DNA of 64,000 bases, taken from NCBI RefSeq assembly GCF_026241195.1, contig NZ_JAPFQO010000001.1, forward strand, positions 496,001 through 560,000. The letters run 5' to 3'. Source of the stretch: Pontibacter anaerobius (lineage in GTDB: Bacteria > Bacteroidota > Bacteroidia > Cytophagales > Hymenobacteraceae). A model generated the notes under the pieces. It did no database searches. It had not been told where the DNA came from and worked only from the letters and a program-made list of their open reading frames with translations. Shown one piece after another: positions 49,322-59,549 of this stretch. The first letter of the stretch is position 1. Each line of letters opens with the position of its first letter. The position numbers and the translations under genes are program-made.

Positions 49322-51664
49322 TTACCACTTGTAGGCGGCACCAAACTGGAATCTGGCACCATTTGCCCTTGTAAAGTTATCGTTGCGGCCATACCAGTAG
49401 GCCTGTGGCAGGTAGTAAGCTTTGTCCAGCAGGTTTTCCACGCCCAGGTTCAGGCTCAGTTTTTCGGTGGCCTGGTAAGAGGCAGCCAGATTAAATACAT
49501 CAAAAGCCTTCACCGGACCCTGACCAGAGCTATAAGCACCTTTCGCGTTCGGCTCAAACCTGTCGCGCTCGCCTGAGTAGACCCACTGCAGGTTCACGTT
49601 CAGGTTTTGCACCGGCTTCAGGTTCAGGTAAGAGGTAAACTTAAATGGCGGGATGCGCAGGCTGGTCAGGTATTTGTCCTCGCTGCCGTTGTAATCTCCG
49701 TCCTTGTCAATATCGGCCTTACCTTCGCTGTAGGAGGCATTAGCCCCAAGGGTGATCTTATCAGAGATGAACAGGTCCACTAGTGCCTCAAAACCCTCCA
49801 CGCGCTCCGGTGCACGCTCAATCTCGTATACCCCGGCGTCGTTAGCAATCAGGTTGGCGCCCAGCCTGGAGGTGCTCACAAAGTAAGCTCCGCTAAAGGA
49901 GGCGATACCAATCTGGCTGTGGAATCCAGCCTCATAGTTGTTCACGATCACTGGCTCCAGGTCCATCTGCGACAGGAAATCCTCTTTGGCGCTGCGCACA
50001 TAGCGGCCCACGTCTATCATCGAGAAGCCCTGCGAGTAGCTCACGAACGGTTTGAAATATTCCAGGCCAGAGTAGCGCAGGCCGGCGTTAAACGTGTTGG
50101 CATTGAACTTCAGCTCTCCGCCCTGCACATAATCACCGCCGGCACCACTTGCCAGCACCAGCTGCTGAAAATCATCTACGTTGATGGAAACGTTGTCGAA
50201 GCGGTAGCCCGCCTTAAAGTTCAGGTCCTGCAGAATATTCAGTTGCAACTGGGCGTAAGGGGCCAGGTTTTTCAGGTCCATTTCCGGAACCCAGGTGCGG
50301 CCATCTACCAGCGGCTGCGAAGTTACGTCATTCAGGTAATCGGCGCCATACACCACGCTGCCTTCTACACCCTGGCTGATTCTGAAAGGCGTGTTTAGAT
50401 TAAGGCGCACGCCTTTCTTGGCTGACTTAATAGTAGACTGGCCTCCGTTCTCAAAGTAGGGCGTGTAGCCGTACACCGTGTAAAAGTTCTGAAAGTACGT
50501 GCTCAGCTCCAGGTTGGTGTTCAGGAACAGTTTTTTGCCGATGTAGCGCAGCTGCGCGTTGTGGTTATATTTGGTTCCCTCCGGCTCGCCTTTTACCTCG
50601 CCTTTCACGCCGATAGAAGGCGTTACGCCATAAACGCCCTCCTGCAGCACATAGTCGGAGTTCTGGCGGCTGCCGAAGTAATTGTACATGGCCTCCACAC
50701 GATGGTCGGAGCTGAAGTTATAGCCTGCCTTGGCAAAGCCGTTGTACATCTTCGTGTCGCCGAGGCCATACACTGGGGAGATCACCTCTCCCTCGCCGTC
50801 GCGCATCACACCTGTCTTCTCGTAGGTGCCGCTGGCTACATAGTCGAAATCATCTACCTTGCCGCTAAACTGTTGCGAAATGCGGCCCCCGAAAGTCTCA
50901 TCCGAGTGAAACAACATGCCTGTGCCCGTTAACGAAGTAGCGGCGCTGAAAGGCTTGCTGGTGTTTGGCTGCTTGGTGATGTAGTTGATCAGGCCGCCGT
51001 CGGCACCGTTGCCATACACGGCAGTGGCGCCTTTTACAATCTCCACGCGCTCAATGGCGCTTGGGTCGATGGTGCGGACATCGCGGCTGCCGTTGCGAAG
51101 GGGCGTAGACTGCGGGATGCCGTCCACCATGATCAGGGCGTTGCGGCCGCGCAGGGTCTGGCCCACATTACTGGTGGTGTTGCTGTTCATTGCCAGTCCC
51201 GGAACGGTGTTGGCCATGATGTTACCCAGGTCGGTGCTGATCTGAGACTGTATCTGCAGCGTGCGGGAGTCGAGCACATGCACCGAAGCCGGCGTCTCAT
51301 CCAGCGTTTCCACTGTGCGGCTAGCCGACACTACTACCTCATCCAGCGTGCTGGCACTTGGCTGCAGGGCGAAGTTCAGGTTTAGATTATCTCCAGCGTT
51401 TAGCGTGATGGGTTGGCGCACCGATTTATAGCCCATGCCACCCACGCGTAAAGTATAGCTGCCGGGTTTGATATTGCTGAGGGTGAATTCTCCGGCTGCA
51501 TTGGTGTTAGTGCCCAGAACTGTTCCTTCCAGGGCCACTGTCAGAAGTTCCAATGCCTGCCCTTCTTGGGAGGTTACTTTGCCGCTGATGCTTGCATTCT
51601 GGCTTTGCGCCTGCCCAACGGACCAAGCAAAAAGCGTTAGAACCAGGAGTAGATACTTTTGCAT
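49322..51664 (-). CDS. TonB-dependent (siderophore-type) receptor
   Basis: From ATG 51664 the protein has 780 residues. A signal peptide (MQKYLLLVLTLFAWSVGQAQ) is followed by a carboxypeptidase-regulatory-like domain (~25-100: ASISGKVTSQEGQALELL). A plug (~110-230, beginning TLDEVVVSASRTVETLDETP) and a 22-strand barrel ending in an aromatic residue (FGAAYKW) follow. The barrel imports an iron chelate or similar ligand across the outer membrane with TonB energy. The PepSY gene begins right after its stop, supporting an iron-uptake operon. The ligand is unknown. Confidence 0.95.
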   Translation of the reverse strand: MQKYLLLVLTLFAWSVGQAQSQNASISGKVTSQEGQALELLTVALEGTVLGTNTNAAGEFTLSNIKPGSYTLRVGGMGYKSVRQPITLNAGDNLNLNFALQPSASTLDEVVVSASRTVETLDETPASVHVLDSRTLQIQSQISTDLGNIMANTVPGLAMNSNTTSNVGQTLRGRNALIMVDGIPQSTPLRNGSRDVRTIDPSAIERVEIVKGATAVYGNGADGGLINYITKQPNTSKPFSAATSLTGTGMLFHSDETFGGRISQQFSGKVDDFDYVASGTYEKTGVMRDGEGEVISPVYGLGDTKMYNGFAKAGYNFSSDHRVEAMYNYFGSRQNSDYVLQEGVYGVTPSIGVKGEVKGEPEGTKYNHNAQLRYIGKKLFLNTNLELSTYFQNFYTVYGYTPYFENGGQSTIKSAKKGVRLNLNTPFRISQGVEGSVVYGADYLNDVTSQPLVDGRTWVPEMDLKNLAPYAQLQLNILQDLNFKAGYRFDNVSINVDDFQQLVLASGAGGDYVQGGELKFNANTFNAGLRYSGLEYFKPFVSYSQGFSMIDVGRYVRSAKEDFLSQMDLEPVIVNNYEAGFHSQIGIASFSGAYFVSTSRLGANLIANDAGVYEIERAPERVEGFEALVDLFISDKITLGANASYSEGKADIDKDGDYNGSEDKYLTSLRIPPFKFTSYLNLKPVQNLNVNLQWVYSGERDRFEPNAKGAYSSGQGPVKAFDVFNLAASYQATEKLSLNLGVENLLDKAYYLPQAYWYGRNDNFTRANGARFQFGAAYKW

Positions 51665-51702
51665 GTATATAGGTGCTTTATTTAGACTGATTATAGATAA
51701 GG

Positions 51703-51734
51703 CAAAATTATAACCTGTAGTCGAGCCGGGCAAG
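51703..51734 (-). promoter_or_regulatory. Predicted promoter of the receptor-PepSY operon
   Basis: On the minus strand CTTG (51731-51734, one mismatch), a 20-base spacer and TAATTTTG (51703-51710). The ATG lies 39 bases downstream of the box. Confidence 0.5.
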
Positions 51735-51794
51735 TGTTATTTAAAATAATTCTAAATAAATTCAGGAGATGTTTAAAAGCAGCTGTATGAAAGC

Positions 51795-51830
51795 CAAAGT
51801 GCCTGCCACAGGACTGTAGCAGGCACTTTG
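51795..51830 (-). terminator. Hairpin after the OmpA-family gene
   Basis: CAAAGTGCCTGC pairs with GCAGGCACTTTG around a 12-base loop; the T run on the minus strand is short and interrupted. It lies 55 bases after the stop. Confidence 0.65.
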
Positions 51831-51884
51831 TTTTAAGTATAGATCAAAAGGATGGCAGCCCCTGGTCAGGATCTGCCGGTGTGA

Positions 51885-53099
51885 TTACAGTTTTACAAAC
51901 TCCACCCGCCGGTTGTTAGACTTCGCCTCTGGCGTGCTGTTCTTGTCTATAGGTTTAGACTCGCCAAGGCCTTTGGCTGCCAGTCGGTCTTCGGTGATGC
52001 CCTGCTCCACGAGGTAAGCTTTCACGGCTTCGGCGCGCTGCTGGCTCAGTTTCATGTTCAAGTTGTCGTCGCCGTCGCTGTCGGTGTGGCCCTCTACCGT
52101 AAACTTAAGTGTTGGCTGCTCCTGCATCAGCTTGGCTATACTTGCCAGCGTGCCCACCGACTCCGGACGGATGGTGGCCTGGTTCACGTCGAACTTAATG
52201 CCGTAGGTCACGATTTTGCCATCCGCCATTACCTGGTCGTACAGCTTTTTACCGCCCTCGGCAATCATCACGTTTTTCACCATCGTGGTGGCGTCAATGC
52301 GTTTGTCTATCTCTATGCGCAGTCCGGTTGGCTTACCGTCCACATTTGGGATGTTGATCAGGCGGTGCTCATCCAGGTATACTTTCATGCTCCGTTTGTT
52401 AAACGAGATAGCCAGGTGTCGCCATTGGTTTTTAACACCTGTGGAAGCAAGTTCTTCTGATGCCGAGCCGAAAGTTTTGAATCTTACTTGGTTCGCTCTT
52501 ACATCAATGGGGTCCCAGTAGTCGCCGTTTACTTCTCGCTTATAGGTATCCAGGTCATCCACCAGGAATATATCGTAAGCCACGTTACCATTATCGCTCT
52601 CGAAGAACAGGTCCATTTCGATCGTGAAAGTTTCTGGTAGCCAATTTTGGCCTTTCATCAGCGGGTGTATACTTGTGCCTGTCTGCACCAGGTTAATCAC
52701 TTTCTCCTCTCCAAGTACAGCAACCTCTGCATTGCCTTGGTTCAGGTCCCAGCGCGACGGGAACTCACCTATTTCCTCGCCGGCCAGGTTATCTGCGAAC
52801 ATGACCTTATCGCCCGGCACAAAATCATACTTGGTCCAGGCTTTCATTCTACCTTCTTTGGCGCCGGTTGCACTGCTGCCGTTGTTACTGTCGCCGGAGG
52901 CTTCTGCTGTGGCGCCCTTTTCGCCAGCAACCTTGGTATTGCCGTCCAGAGTGTCGTCAATGGTTTTGTCGATTTTCTGGTCTACTTTCTGGTTGATCTT
53001 GTTCTTTAGTTTATTGGCCACGTTAAACTGCGCTTGGGCCGGCAATGTAAACAGAGCCAGCAGAAAGGCACTGGCAATTATTGAAACTTCTCTCTTCAT
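51885..53099 (-). CDS. OmpA-family protein with an N-terminal concanavalin-like domain
   Basis: The 404-residue protein has a signal peptide (MKREVSIIASAFLLALFTLPAQAQ). A basic and low-complexity linker (NKLKNKINQKVDQKIDK) is followed by a beta-sandwich of LamG/concanavalin type (~85-275: LPETFTIEMDLFFESDNGNV, WRHLAISFNKRSMKVYLD). The OmpA C-terminal domain (~285-400) has LKFTVEGHTDSDGDDNLNM and QQRAEAVKAYLVEQGI. The OmpA part binds peptidoglycan, so the protein bridges cell wall and outer membrane or a surface ligand. Confidence 0.9.
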   Translation of the reverse strand: MKREVSIIASAFLLALFTLPAQAQFNVANKLKNKINQKVDQKIDKTIDDTLDGNTKVAGEKGATAEASGDSNNGSSATGAKEGRMKAWTKYDFVPGDKVMFADNLAGEEIGEFPSRWDLNQGNAEVAVLGEEKVINLVQTGTSIHPLMKGQNWLPETFTIEMDLFFESDNGNVAYDIFLVDDLDTYKREVNGDYWDPIDVRANQVRFKTFGSASEELASTGVKNQWRHLAISFNKRSMKVYLDEHRLINIPNVDGKPTGLRIEIDKRIDATTMVKNVMIAEGGKKLYDQVMADGKIVTYGIKFDVNQATIRPESVGTLASIAKLMQEQPTLKFTVEGHTDSDGDDNLNMKLSQQRAEAVKAYLVEQGITEDRLAAKGLGESKPIDKNSTPEAKSNNRRVEFVKL

Positions 53100-53292
53100 A
53101 GTTTTATACCTTTGAAATATAAAAGTATAAAATATGCTTTTTAAATTATAAAATTGTATTATTTTATTTGTTTCTGGTGAGCCATACCTTAGTGTATAGC
53201 AGGAGGAGTAGGGTAAATGGCAAAGGTAAAGGTGTTTACTGCAAGAAAATTGCAGTGCTTAAAGGGGGTAAAGTATGAGGCAGGAAAAGCAA

Positions 53293-53324
53293 AAGCCCCG
53301 GCTGGAGTTAACCAACCGGGGCTT
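53293..53324 (-). terminator. Terminator of typA
   Basis: AAGCCCCGG pairs with CCGGGGCTT. The minus strand continues with T residues (TTTTGCTTTT). It lies 34 bases after the stop. Confidence 0.85.
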
Positions 53325-53357
53325 CTATGTTTAATTTATACGTGTAAGTATAAAGCC

Positions 53358-55169
53358 TTACGCGTTAGCTTCAGCTCTGGACATACGGTTACGCTCGTTC
53401 TCGTCGAGGTAAATCTTACGCATGCGGATGCTCTTTGGCGTTACCTCCAGGTACTCATCCTTCTGGATGTATTCCATGGCTTCTTCCAGCGAGAAGTTTT
53501 TGGCAGGGGCGATCTTCACGTTGTCATCAGAACCGGAAGCACGCATGTTTGTGAGCTTTTTGCCTTTCTGGATGTTTACCGTGATATCATTCTGGCGGCT
53601 GTGCTCACCAATTACCTGGCCCATGTAAACATCTACACCCGGGTCAACGAAGAACACGCCTCTGTCCTGCAGCTTATCGATAGAGTAAGCAGTGCCTGGG
53701 CCAGTCTCCATAGAGATGATGGAACCGTTGTTACGTCCAGGAATTGCGCCTTTGTACGGCTCGTAGCTCTGGAAACGGTGGTTCATGATGGCCTCACCTG
53801 CCGTAGCGGTAAGCACGTTGTTACGCAGGCCGATCAAACCGCGCGCCGGGATGTTGAACTCCAGGTGCTGCAGGTCTCCCTTCGGCTCCATAATGGTGAG
53901 TTCGCCTTTACGCATTGATACCAACTCAATAACTTTACCGGCAGTCTCCTCCGGAACATCCACTACCAGGTGCTCGATTGGCTCGTGGCGCTGGCCGTCA
54001 ATTTCTTTATAGATTACCTGTGGCTGGCCAACCTGAAGCTCATAGCCTTCGCGGCGCATGGTTTCGATCAGTACAGACAAGTGCAGGATACCGCGGCCGA
54101 ACACTAAGAAAGAGTCTTCACGGTCGGTTTCCTGTACGCGCAGGGCCAGGTTCTTCTCTGTTTCCTTCATCAGGCGGTCACGCAGGTGGCGTGATGTTAC
54201 GAACTTGCCCTCTTTGCCGAAGAAAGGAGAGTTGTTGATCGTGAACAGCATGTTCATGGTAGGCTCGTCGATAGAGATACGTGCCAATGGCTCCGGATTC
54301 TCAGCATCAGCAATCGTATCGCCAATGTCAAAGCCTTCGATACCGGTTACAGCGCAGATCTCACCGGCTGATACTTCCTGTACCGTTTTTCTGCCAAGGC
54401 CTTCAAAAATCTGGAGCTCCTTGATACGACCTTTCTTGATAGAACCGTCTGCTTTGCAAAGCGAGATCGGCATACCCTCTTTCAACGTTCCGCGGTGCAC
54501 ACGGCCAATCGCGATACGGCCCACGAAAGAAGAGTAGTCAAGGGAAGTGATCTGCATCTGCGGTGTACCCTCGCGGTAAGGGGCAGCAGGAATCACATCA
54601 ATGATGGCATCCAGAAGAGGCGTGATGTTGTCGGTTGGCTGTGTCCAGTCGGTGCTCATCCAGCCCTGCTTAGAAGAACCGTACAGCGTGGTGAAGTCCA
54701 GCTGGTCTTCTGTCGCCTCCAGGTTAAACATCAGGTCGAACACCTGCTCGTGCACCTCGTCAGGGCGGCAGTTTTCTTTGTCAACTTTGTTTACCACCAC
54801 AATCGGCTTCAGGCCAAGCTGGATGGCTTTGCTCAGTACGAAACGTGTCTGAGGCATGGCTCCTTCAAAGGCGTCTACGAGCAGTAGTACACCGTCTGCC
54901 ATTTTCAGTACGCGCTCTACCTCACCTCCAAAGTCGGCGTGACCAGGGGTGTCGATAATGTTGATCTTAACGTCTTTATAACGAACCGACACGTTCTTAG
55001 AAACGATCGTGATGCCACGCTCACGCTCCAGGTCGTTGTTGTCCAGAATAAGGTCGTCAAACTGCTGGTGCTCTGCGAATAGCTTGGAAGCATGGATGAT
55101 CTTGTCCACGAGCGTTGTCTTGCCGTGGTCTACGTGTGCGATGATCGCAATATTTCGAATATTTTGCAT
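53358..55169 (-). CDS. typA: Translational GTPase TypA/BipA
   Basis: A ribosome-binding GTPase used at low temperature and in stress and for 50S assembly. The 603-residue protein has the G1 motif AHVDHGKTT (11-19), G3 DTPGHADFG and G4 NKVDKENCRP. An EF-G-like domain II, the TypA-specific C-terminal ends (PARGLIGLRNNVLTATAGEA) and VTPKSIRMRKIYLDENERNR follow. Length and order are normal. It is monocistronic with its own promoter box and terminator. Confidence 0.97.
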   Translation of the reverse strand: MQNIRNIAIIAHVDHGKTTLVDKIIHASKLFAEHQQFDDLILDNNDLERERGITIVSKNVSVRYKDVKINIIDTPGHADFGGEVERVLKMADGVLLLVDAFEGAMPQTRFVLSKAIQLGLKPIVVVNKVDKENCRPDEVHEQVFDLMFNLEATEDQLDFTTLYGSSKQGWMSTDWTQPTDNITPLLDAIIDVIPAAPYREGTPQMQITSLDYSSFVGRIAIGRVHRGTLKEGMPISLCKADGSIKKGRIKELQIFEGLGRKTVQEVSAGEICAVTGIEGFDIGDTIADAENPEPLARISIDEPTMNMLFTINNSPFFGKEGKFVTSRHLRDRLMKETEKNLALRVQETDREDSFLVFGRGILHLSVLIETMRREGYELQVGQPQVIYKEIDGQRHEPIEHLVVDVPEETAGKVIELVSMRKGELTIMEPKGDLQHLEFNIPARGLIGLRNNVLTATAGEAIMNHRFQSYEPYKGAIPGRNNGSIISMETGPGTAYSIDKLQDRGVFFVDPGVDVYMGQVIGEHSRQNDITVNIQKGKKLTNMRASGSDDNVKIAPAKNFSLEEAMEYIQKDEYLEVTPKSIRMRKIYLDENERNRMSRAEANA

Positions 55170-55189
55170 TGAATTGGTTTTTCGAGCCG

Positions 55190-55197
55190 CAAAAGTA
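55190..55197 (-). promoter_or_regulatory. Predicted -7 promoter box of typA
   Basis: The minus strand reads TACTTTTG (TAnnTTTG), 21 bases before the ATG at 55169. Confidence 0.5.
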
Positions 55198-55383
55198 CTA
55201 AAAAGGCTTCAGACTTTTACTAGGTAGCTCGAAATAAACAGGTTATGGTTGTATTAATTTATTTCTACAGCTGTATTTGGTACAGTTATGGAGCAAACAT
55301 TACATTGTTAAAGTTTGTTTCCTAAGGTGTTAGGTATTTTAAATTAAGAAAGCCGGCCAGGCTTTGAGCTCGTAAGTATAAGT

Positions 55384-55938
55384 ATGAGAGTATTACAGAT
55401 AGTTTGCATGATGGCGCTGCTGAGTTTTACAGCATGCGCACAAGAAGACACAACAGCCGAGTACACCGCCACCACCGCCTCGGCAGGCGATGAGCCCTTG
55501 GAACAGGCGGTAATAGCAGCCCTGAACGATGAAACCCTGAAGGATACCGTGGTTAAAACTGAGGCAGAGTGGAAAAAGCAGCTGACGCCGGAGCAGTACT
55601 ACGTGCTGCGGCAGGAGGGCACAGAGCCTCCCTTCAAAAACAAGTATGACCGGAACAAGAAAAGGGGCATTTACTACTGCGCGGCTTGCGACAACCCCAT
55701 GTTCAGCTCCAGCACCAAGTTTGACTCACGTACTGGCTGGCCTAGTTTCTACGCACCAATCTCCGAAAAACGGATAAAAGAAGTAGAGGACAGGTCCTAT
55801 CCGGGTGAGGTGCGCACCGAGGTAGAATGCGCCCGCTGCGGCTCCCACATCGGCCATGTTTTCCCGGATGGGCCGGAGCCAACGGGCCTGCGGTACTGCC
55901 TTAATTCTGCGGCGCTAAACTTTAAAGAGGTAAAGTGA
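55384..55938 (+). CDS. msrB: Peptide-methionine (R)-S-oxide reductase, lipoprotein form
   Basis: The enzyme repairs methionine-R-sulfoxide in oxidised proteins. The 184-residue protein has a lipobox FTAC (Cys18) and an acidic linker, so it is anchored to a membrane outside the cytoplasm. The MsrB domain (~55-182) has two zinc pairs ([19 protein letters not shown]), the SRTGWPSF loop and the catalytic cysteine in RYCLNSAAL. All key residues are present. It stands alone, and the next gene encodes a small hypothetical protein. Confidence 0.95.
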   Translation: MRVLQIVCMMALLSFTACAQEDTTAEYTATTASAGDEPLEQAVIAALNDETLKDTVVKTEAEWKKQLTPEQYYVLRQEGTEPPFKNKYDRNKKRGIYYCAACDNPMFSSSTKFDSRTGWPSFYAPISEKRIKEVEDRSYPGEVRTEVECARCGSHIGHVFPDGPEPTGLRYCLNSAALNFKEVK

Positions 55939-56113
55939 TTTTAGTTGCGAGTTGTTAGTTATTGGCCTCTCAACGGAATAAGCGAGGTAGGTGCTGCTTG
56001 TACTTCTGAACCGGGGAGCGACTCTCTTGTAAAGTATAAACCAACAGCCATCACCATTAACTAACAGCTACCCTCTGCCGTACTCTAAACTCTAAACCAA
56101 ACAAAACGAAACT

Positions 56114-56377
56114 ATGGAAAAGCTACATTCAGAAGCTGATAATATAGAGAACGCCGCACAGTGCATTGTAGAAGCCTTCAAGAAGTTTGAGGTGCGGGAA
56201 GGCAACGTGCTGCATTACCAGCAACTGTACCCATTCCTGCAGGAAAAATACCCACATTATAAAGATGTGCAAAAGGAGGCAGAGCACCACCTGGCTAAAG
56301 AAGGTTACGTAAACCCTGCTCCCGATGGCCTGATGCTAACCCAGGTGGGCCACGAGCATGTGTGGGGTGAGAAGTAG
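56114..56377 (+). CDS. Hypothetical small protein
   Basis: An 87-residue cytoplasmic protein: NAAQCIVEAFKKFEVREGNV, LHYQQLYPFLQEKYPHYKDV, KEAEHHLAKEGYVNPAPDGL and a C-terminal end LTQVGHEHVWGEK. The helix-turn-helix-like alternation around 'EGYVNPAPDGLMLT' resembles small wing-type domains, but there is no recognised family. It lies 175 bases behind msrB and ahead of a terminator. Confidence 0.75.
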   Translation: MEKLHSEADNIENAAQCIVEAFKKFEVREGNVLHYQQLYPFLQEKYPHYKDVQKEAEHHLAKEGYVNPAPDGLMLTQVGHEHVWGEK

Positions 56378-56422
56378 CCCTTGGTTTACCACTGACTGGT
56401 AAGTTAGCCTGATAAAAAGCTG

Positions 56423-56452
56423 AAGAGACGCAATGTGTTGCGTCTCTTTTTT
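56423..56452 (+). terminator. Terminator made from a GACGCAA hairpin repeat
   Basis: AAGAGACGCAA pairs with TTGCGTCTCTT around TGTG, followed by a T run. It is a relative of the hairpins at 14461 and 25009, so this repeat family can act as a terminator. Confidence 0.8.
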
Positions 56453-56600
56453 GTTTGTGCCCGATGGCAGGAATTTATACTTTATACTTGTGCAGGCACA
56501 GCAGGCAGGTTCGTACATGCCGCCGTTTTCGCATTGCCCCGTATACTTACAAAAGAGAGCCTGTGCAAACGGGCAAAGTATAAACCAGAGCTACGAAAAC

Positions 56601-56957
56601 ATGCAGACCTATAAACTATACCTTACAGCCTTAGCGCTGCTCCCGATGGGCGCCTGTACCTCCCTGAGTGAGGGACAGCAGGAGCTTCCGCCGGCACCTG
56701 TAAACGAGCGGGTAACGCTCCGCAGCGACCCCACCCAAACACTGCGGCAGCGCATGGATAACAACGCCAGCGAGATAAACCGGAAGCGCAACATAGAGCA
56801 GTTCGACAGCAACAAACCCGCCATGACACCCAATGCACTGCGCCCGCGCACGCTGCCATACGCGCCCATCGATTCGTCCAGGCACTTTATCTACTGGCCA
56901 CTGCGGCCGGTGGTACGTCCATTGCCGCCAACCATCCGGGAAACGAACCAGCAATAA
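56601..56957 (+). CDS. Small Pro/Arg-rich lipoprotein
   Basis: From ATG 56601 the protein has 118 residues. A signal peptide (MQTYKLYLTALALLPMGAC, lipobox Cys19) is followed by a low-complexity, proline- and arginine-rich chain (LRSDPTQTLRQRMDNNASEI, RTLPYAPIDS, RPVVRPLPPTIRETNQQ) without predicted fold. An upstream in-frame ATG at 56433 adds a cysteine-rich stretch that looks random. No family was recognised. Confidence 0.65.
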   Translation: MQTYKLYLTALALLPMGACTSLSEGQQELPPAPVNERVTLRSDPTQTLRQRMDNNASEINRKRNIEQFDSNKPAMTPNALRPRTLPYAPIDSSRHFIYWPLRPVVRPLPPTIRETNQQ

Positions 56958-56993
56958 AAAACGGCCGTGGGTAAAGTATACCTGCGGCCGTTA
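56955..56993 (-). terminator. Terminator of the small charged gene
   Basis: On the minus strand AACGGCCG pairs with CGGCCGTT across a ~17-base loop and is followed by six T. It serves the gene ending at 57013. Confidence 0.75.
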
Positions 56994-57012
56994 GGGGAGT
57001 AAAGGCATCGCT

Positions 57013-57240
57013 TTACTTTTTCTTTTTTTTCTCTTTTACTTGCTCCGGCTTCTCCTCATCGCTTAGGTGCAGTTCATCCGGCTCCAGGTCAACGTATACT
57101 TCGTTTTCCGGCGGGGTGTTCTCCGATTCGCGGTCTGCCTTACGGGGTGCGGGTTTTTTCGTCACCTTCTCTGTGCTATCACGTTCACCCAGGTTATCAC
57201 CGTCTTTTTTAGTGGTTCTAAAGTTATCTTTGTTCTTCAT
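57013..57240 (-). CDS. Small highly charged protein
   Basis: A 75-residue protein of mostly Lys, Glu and Asp (NFRTTKKDGDNLGERDSTEK, KADRESENTPPENEVYVDLE, KPEQVKEKKKKK), predicted disordered, without signal peptide. It may be a flexible nucleic-acid- or chaperone-like factor; nothing more can be inferred. It is supported by a terminator directly behind it and by a position divergent from metG. Confidence 0.6.
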   Translation of the reverse strand: MKNKDNFRTTKKDGDNLGERDSTEKVTKKPAPRKADRESENTPPENEVYVDLEPDELHLSDEEKPEQVKEKKKKK

Positions 57241-57398
57241 GAGTAAGGATGATTATAATTTCTGCTTCTGTTGGTTAACCGCTACAGGTAGTACCTGTAG
57301 CGCAGTGCCTGCACCGCTTTACGTAAAACAGGCGTGTGCCGCCGTATTTCCTTTTACGGGATTAGCCATACTTAGCGGTTCATTCCGCGCTGTATTTG

Positions 57399-57406
57399 TA
57401 TATTTG
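57399..57406 (+). promoter_or_regulatory. Predicted -7 promoter box of metG
   Basis: TATATTTG (TAnnTTTG), 17 bases before the ATG at 57424, so the leader is about 10 bases. Confidence 0.5.
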
Positions 57407-57423
57407 TTTTTTTAACAGACGAC

Positions 57424-59463
57424 ATGACGAACAACCCCAAAAGATATACTGTAACGGCTGCCTTGCCGTATGCCAATGGCCCGGTGCACATTGGCCACCT
57501 GGCAGGTGTGTACCTGCCTGCTGATATTTATGTGCGTTACCTGCGCCTGCAAAACCGCGACGTAAAATTTATTTGCGGCTCCGACGAACACGGTGTTCCC
57601 ATCACGATCCGCGCTAAAAAAGAAGGTATAACGCCGCAGCAGGCCGTGGACAAGTACCATGAACTGATCAAGCAATCTTTCGCGGACTTCAACATCTCTT
57701 TTGATATCTACGACCGCACCTCTTCCAAAATACACGCTGAGACGGCTGCCGGATTCTTCAAGAAACTTTACGAAGACGGCAAATTCATAGAGCAGACCAC
57801 GCAGCAGTACTACGACGAGAAAGCACAGCAGTTCCTGGCCGACCGTTACATTGTGGGCACCTGCCCGAAGTGTGGCAACGAGAATGCCTACGGCGACCAG
57901 TGTGAGGCATGCGGAACCTCGCTCAATGCCACCGACCTTATAAACCCTAAAAGCACCCTGAGCGGCGCTGTGCCGGTAATGCGCGAGACAAAGCACTGGT
58001 ACCTGCCCCTGAACGAGTATGAACCATGGCTGCGCGAGTGGATCGTGGAAGGCCACAAAGGCGACTGGAAACCGAACGTGTACGGGCAGTGTAAATCCTG
58101 GATAGACCAGGGCCTGCAGCCGCGCGCCGTAACCCGCGACCTGGATTGGGGCGTGCCGGTGCCGGTGGAAGGTGCAGAAGGCAAGGTGCTGTACGTGTGG
58201 TTCGATGCGCCGATCGGGTACATATCAGCCACCAAAGCCTTGACGGATGACTGGGAGAAGTACTGGAAAGACAAGGACTCCAAACTGGTGCACTTTATCG
58301 GCAAGGACAACATCGTGTTCCATTGCATCATCTTCCCGAGTATGCTGAAGGCCCATGGCGATTACATACTTCCGGACAATGTGCCGGCCAATGAGTTCCT
58401 GAACCTGGAGGGCGACAAGATCTCTACCTCCCGCAACTGGGCCGTGTGGCTGCACGAGTACCTGCAGGACTTTAAAGGCAAAGGTGATGTGCTGCGCTAC
58501 GTGCTGGCTGCCAATGCCCCAGAAACAAAAGACAACGACTTTACCTGGAAAGATTACCAGGCCCGCAACAACAACGAACTGCTGGCCATACTTGGTAACT
58601 TCATCAACCGGGCAGTGGTGCTTACGCAGAAGTACTACGAAGGTGCCGTGCCAAGCCGTGGCGAGCTAACCGATTATGACAAGACGGTGCTGGAGGACCT
58701 GCAGGGAATGCCGATGGTGATCTCGACCTACATTGAGCGCTACCGCTTCAGAGATGCGCTGGCGGAACTGATGAACCTGGCGCGCCTTGGCAACAAGTAC
58801 CTGGCCGACACGGAGCCTTGGAAGCTGATCAAGACGGACGCCGAGCGCGTGAAGACCATCATGAACATTGCGCTGCAGATATCCGGTAGCCTGGCCATAC
58901 TTATGGAGCCGTTCCTGCCGGATTCAGCCGCTAAGCTGCGCAACATGCTAAGTATGGAGTCGGCAACCTGGGCTGAAGCCGGAGCGGCAGACCTGTTGCC
59001 TGCAGGCCACGTCATCGGGAAGCCGGAGTTGCTGTTTGAGAAAGTGGAAGACGCTGCTGTGGAGGCACAGGTGCAGAAACTGCTGGACACGAAAAAGGCC
59101 AACGAAGCGGCAAACGCGGTAGTGGAGCCGGCCAAGGAGAACATTACCTTTGAGGATTTCACCAAAATGGATATCCGCATCGGTACCATTATAGAAGCCG
59201 AGAAAGTGGCTAAAACTAAAAAACTCCTGAAGCTGAAGATTGATACCGGTATTGACCAGCGCACCGTGGTAAGCGGCATTGCGGAGTTCTTTAACCCGGA
59301 GGAGATCATCGGGCAGCAGGTAAGCATACTGGTTAACCTGGCACCGCGCGATATTAAAGGCATCACCAGCCAGGGTATGATCCTGATGGCGGAGAACGCG
59401 GATGGCTCGCTGGCCTTTGTGCAGCCGAATAAAGCGATCAAAAATGGTGGTACGGTAAGCTAG
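57424..59463 (+). CDS. metG: Methionyl-tRNA synthetase
   Basis: It charges tRNA-Met with methionine. The 679-residue class I synthetase has the HIGH motif (22-25, in [10 protein letters not shown]). It has a zinc knuckle with [18 protein letters not shown] (about 147-164) and KISTS (332-336) in place of KMSKS. The C-terminus carries an Arc1/EMAP-type tRNA-binding domain (~570-679, [17 protein letters not shown]) and extends the enzyme to the large form. It is monocistronic with its own promoter and terminator. Confidence 0.97.
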   Translation: MTNNPKRYTVTAALPYANGPVHIGHLAGVYLPADIYVRYLRLQNRDVKFICGSDEHGVPITIRAKKEGITPQQAVDKYHELIKQSFADFNISFDIYDRTSSKIHAETAAGFFKKLYEDGKFIEQTTQQYYDEKAQQFLADRYIVGTCPKCGNENAYGDQCEACGTSLNATDLINPKSTLSGAVPVMRETKHWYLPLNEYEPWLREWIVEGHKGDWKPNVYGQCKSWIDQGLQPRAVTRDLDWGVPVPVEGAEGKVLYVWFDAPIGYISATKALTDDWEKYWKDKDSKLVHFIGKDNIVFHCIIFPSMLKAHGDYILPDNVPANEFLNLEGDKISTSRNWAVWLHEYLQDFKGKGDVLRYVLAANAPETKDNDFTWKDYQARNNNELLAILGNFINRAVVLTQKYYEGAVPSRGELTDYDKTVLEDLQGMPMVISTYIERYRFRDALAELMNLARLGNKYLADTEPWKLIKTDAERVKTIMNIALQISGSLAILMEPFLPDSAAKLRNMLSMESATWAEAGAADLLPAGHVIGKPELLFEKVEDAAVEAQVQKLLDTKKANEAANAVVEPAKENITFEDFTKMDIRIGTIIEAEKVAKTKKLLKLKIDTGIDQRTVVSGIAEFFNPEEIIGQQVSILVNLAPRDIKGITSQGMILMAENADGSLAFVQPNKAIKNGGTVS

Positions 59464-59486
59464 AAGTATCGCTTACGTAAAGTATA

Positions 59487-59522
59487 AAACCTCACCTGTC
59501 GTTAAGGCTGGTGAGGTTTTTT
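59487..59522 (+). terminator. Terminator of metG
   Basis: AAACCTCACC pairs with GGTGAGGTTT across a ~13-base loop and is followed by T residues. Confidence 0.85.
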
Positions 59523-59549
59523 GTTTAGTATGATCTTTCTGTGTAGGGG

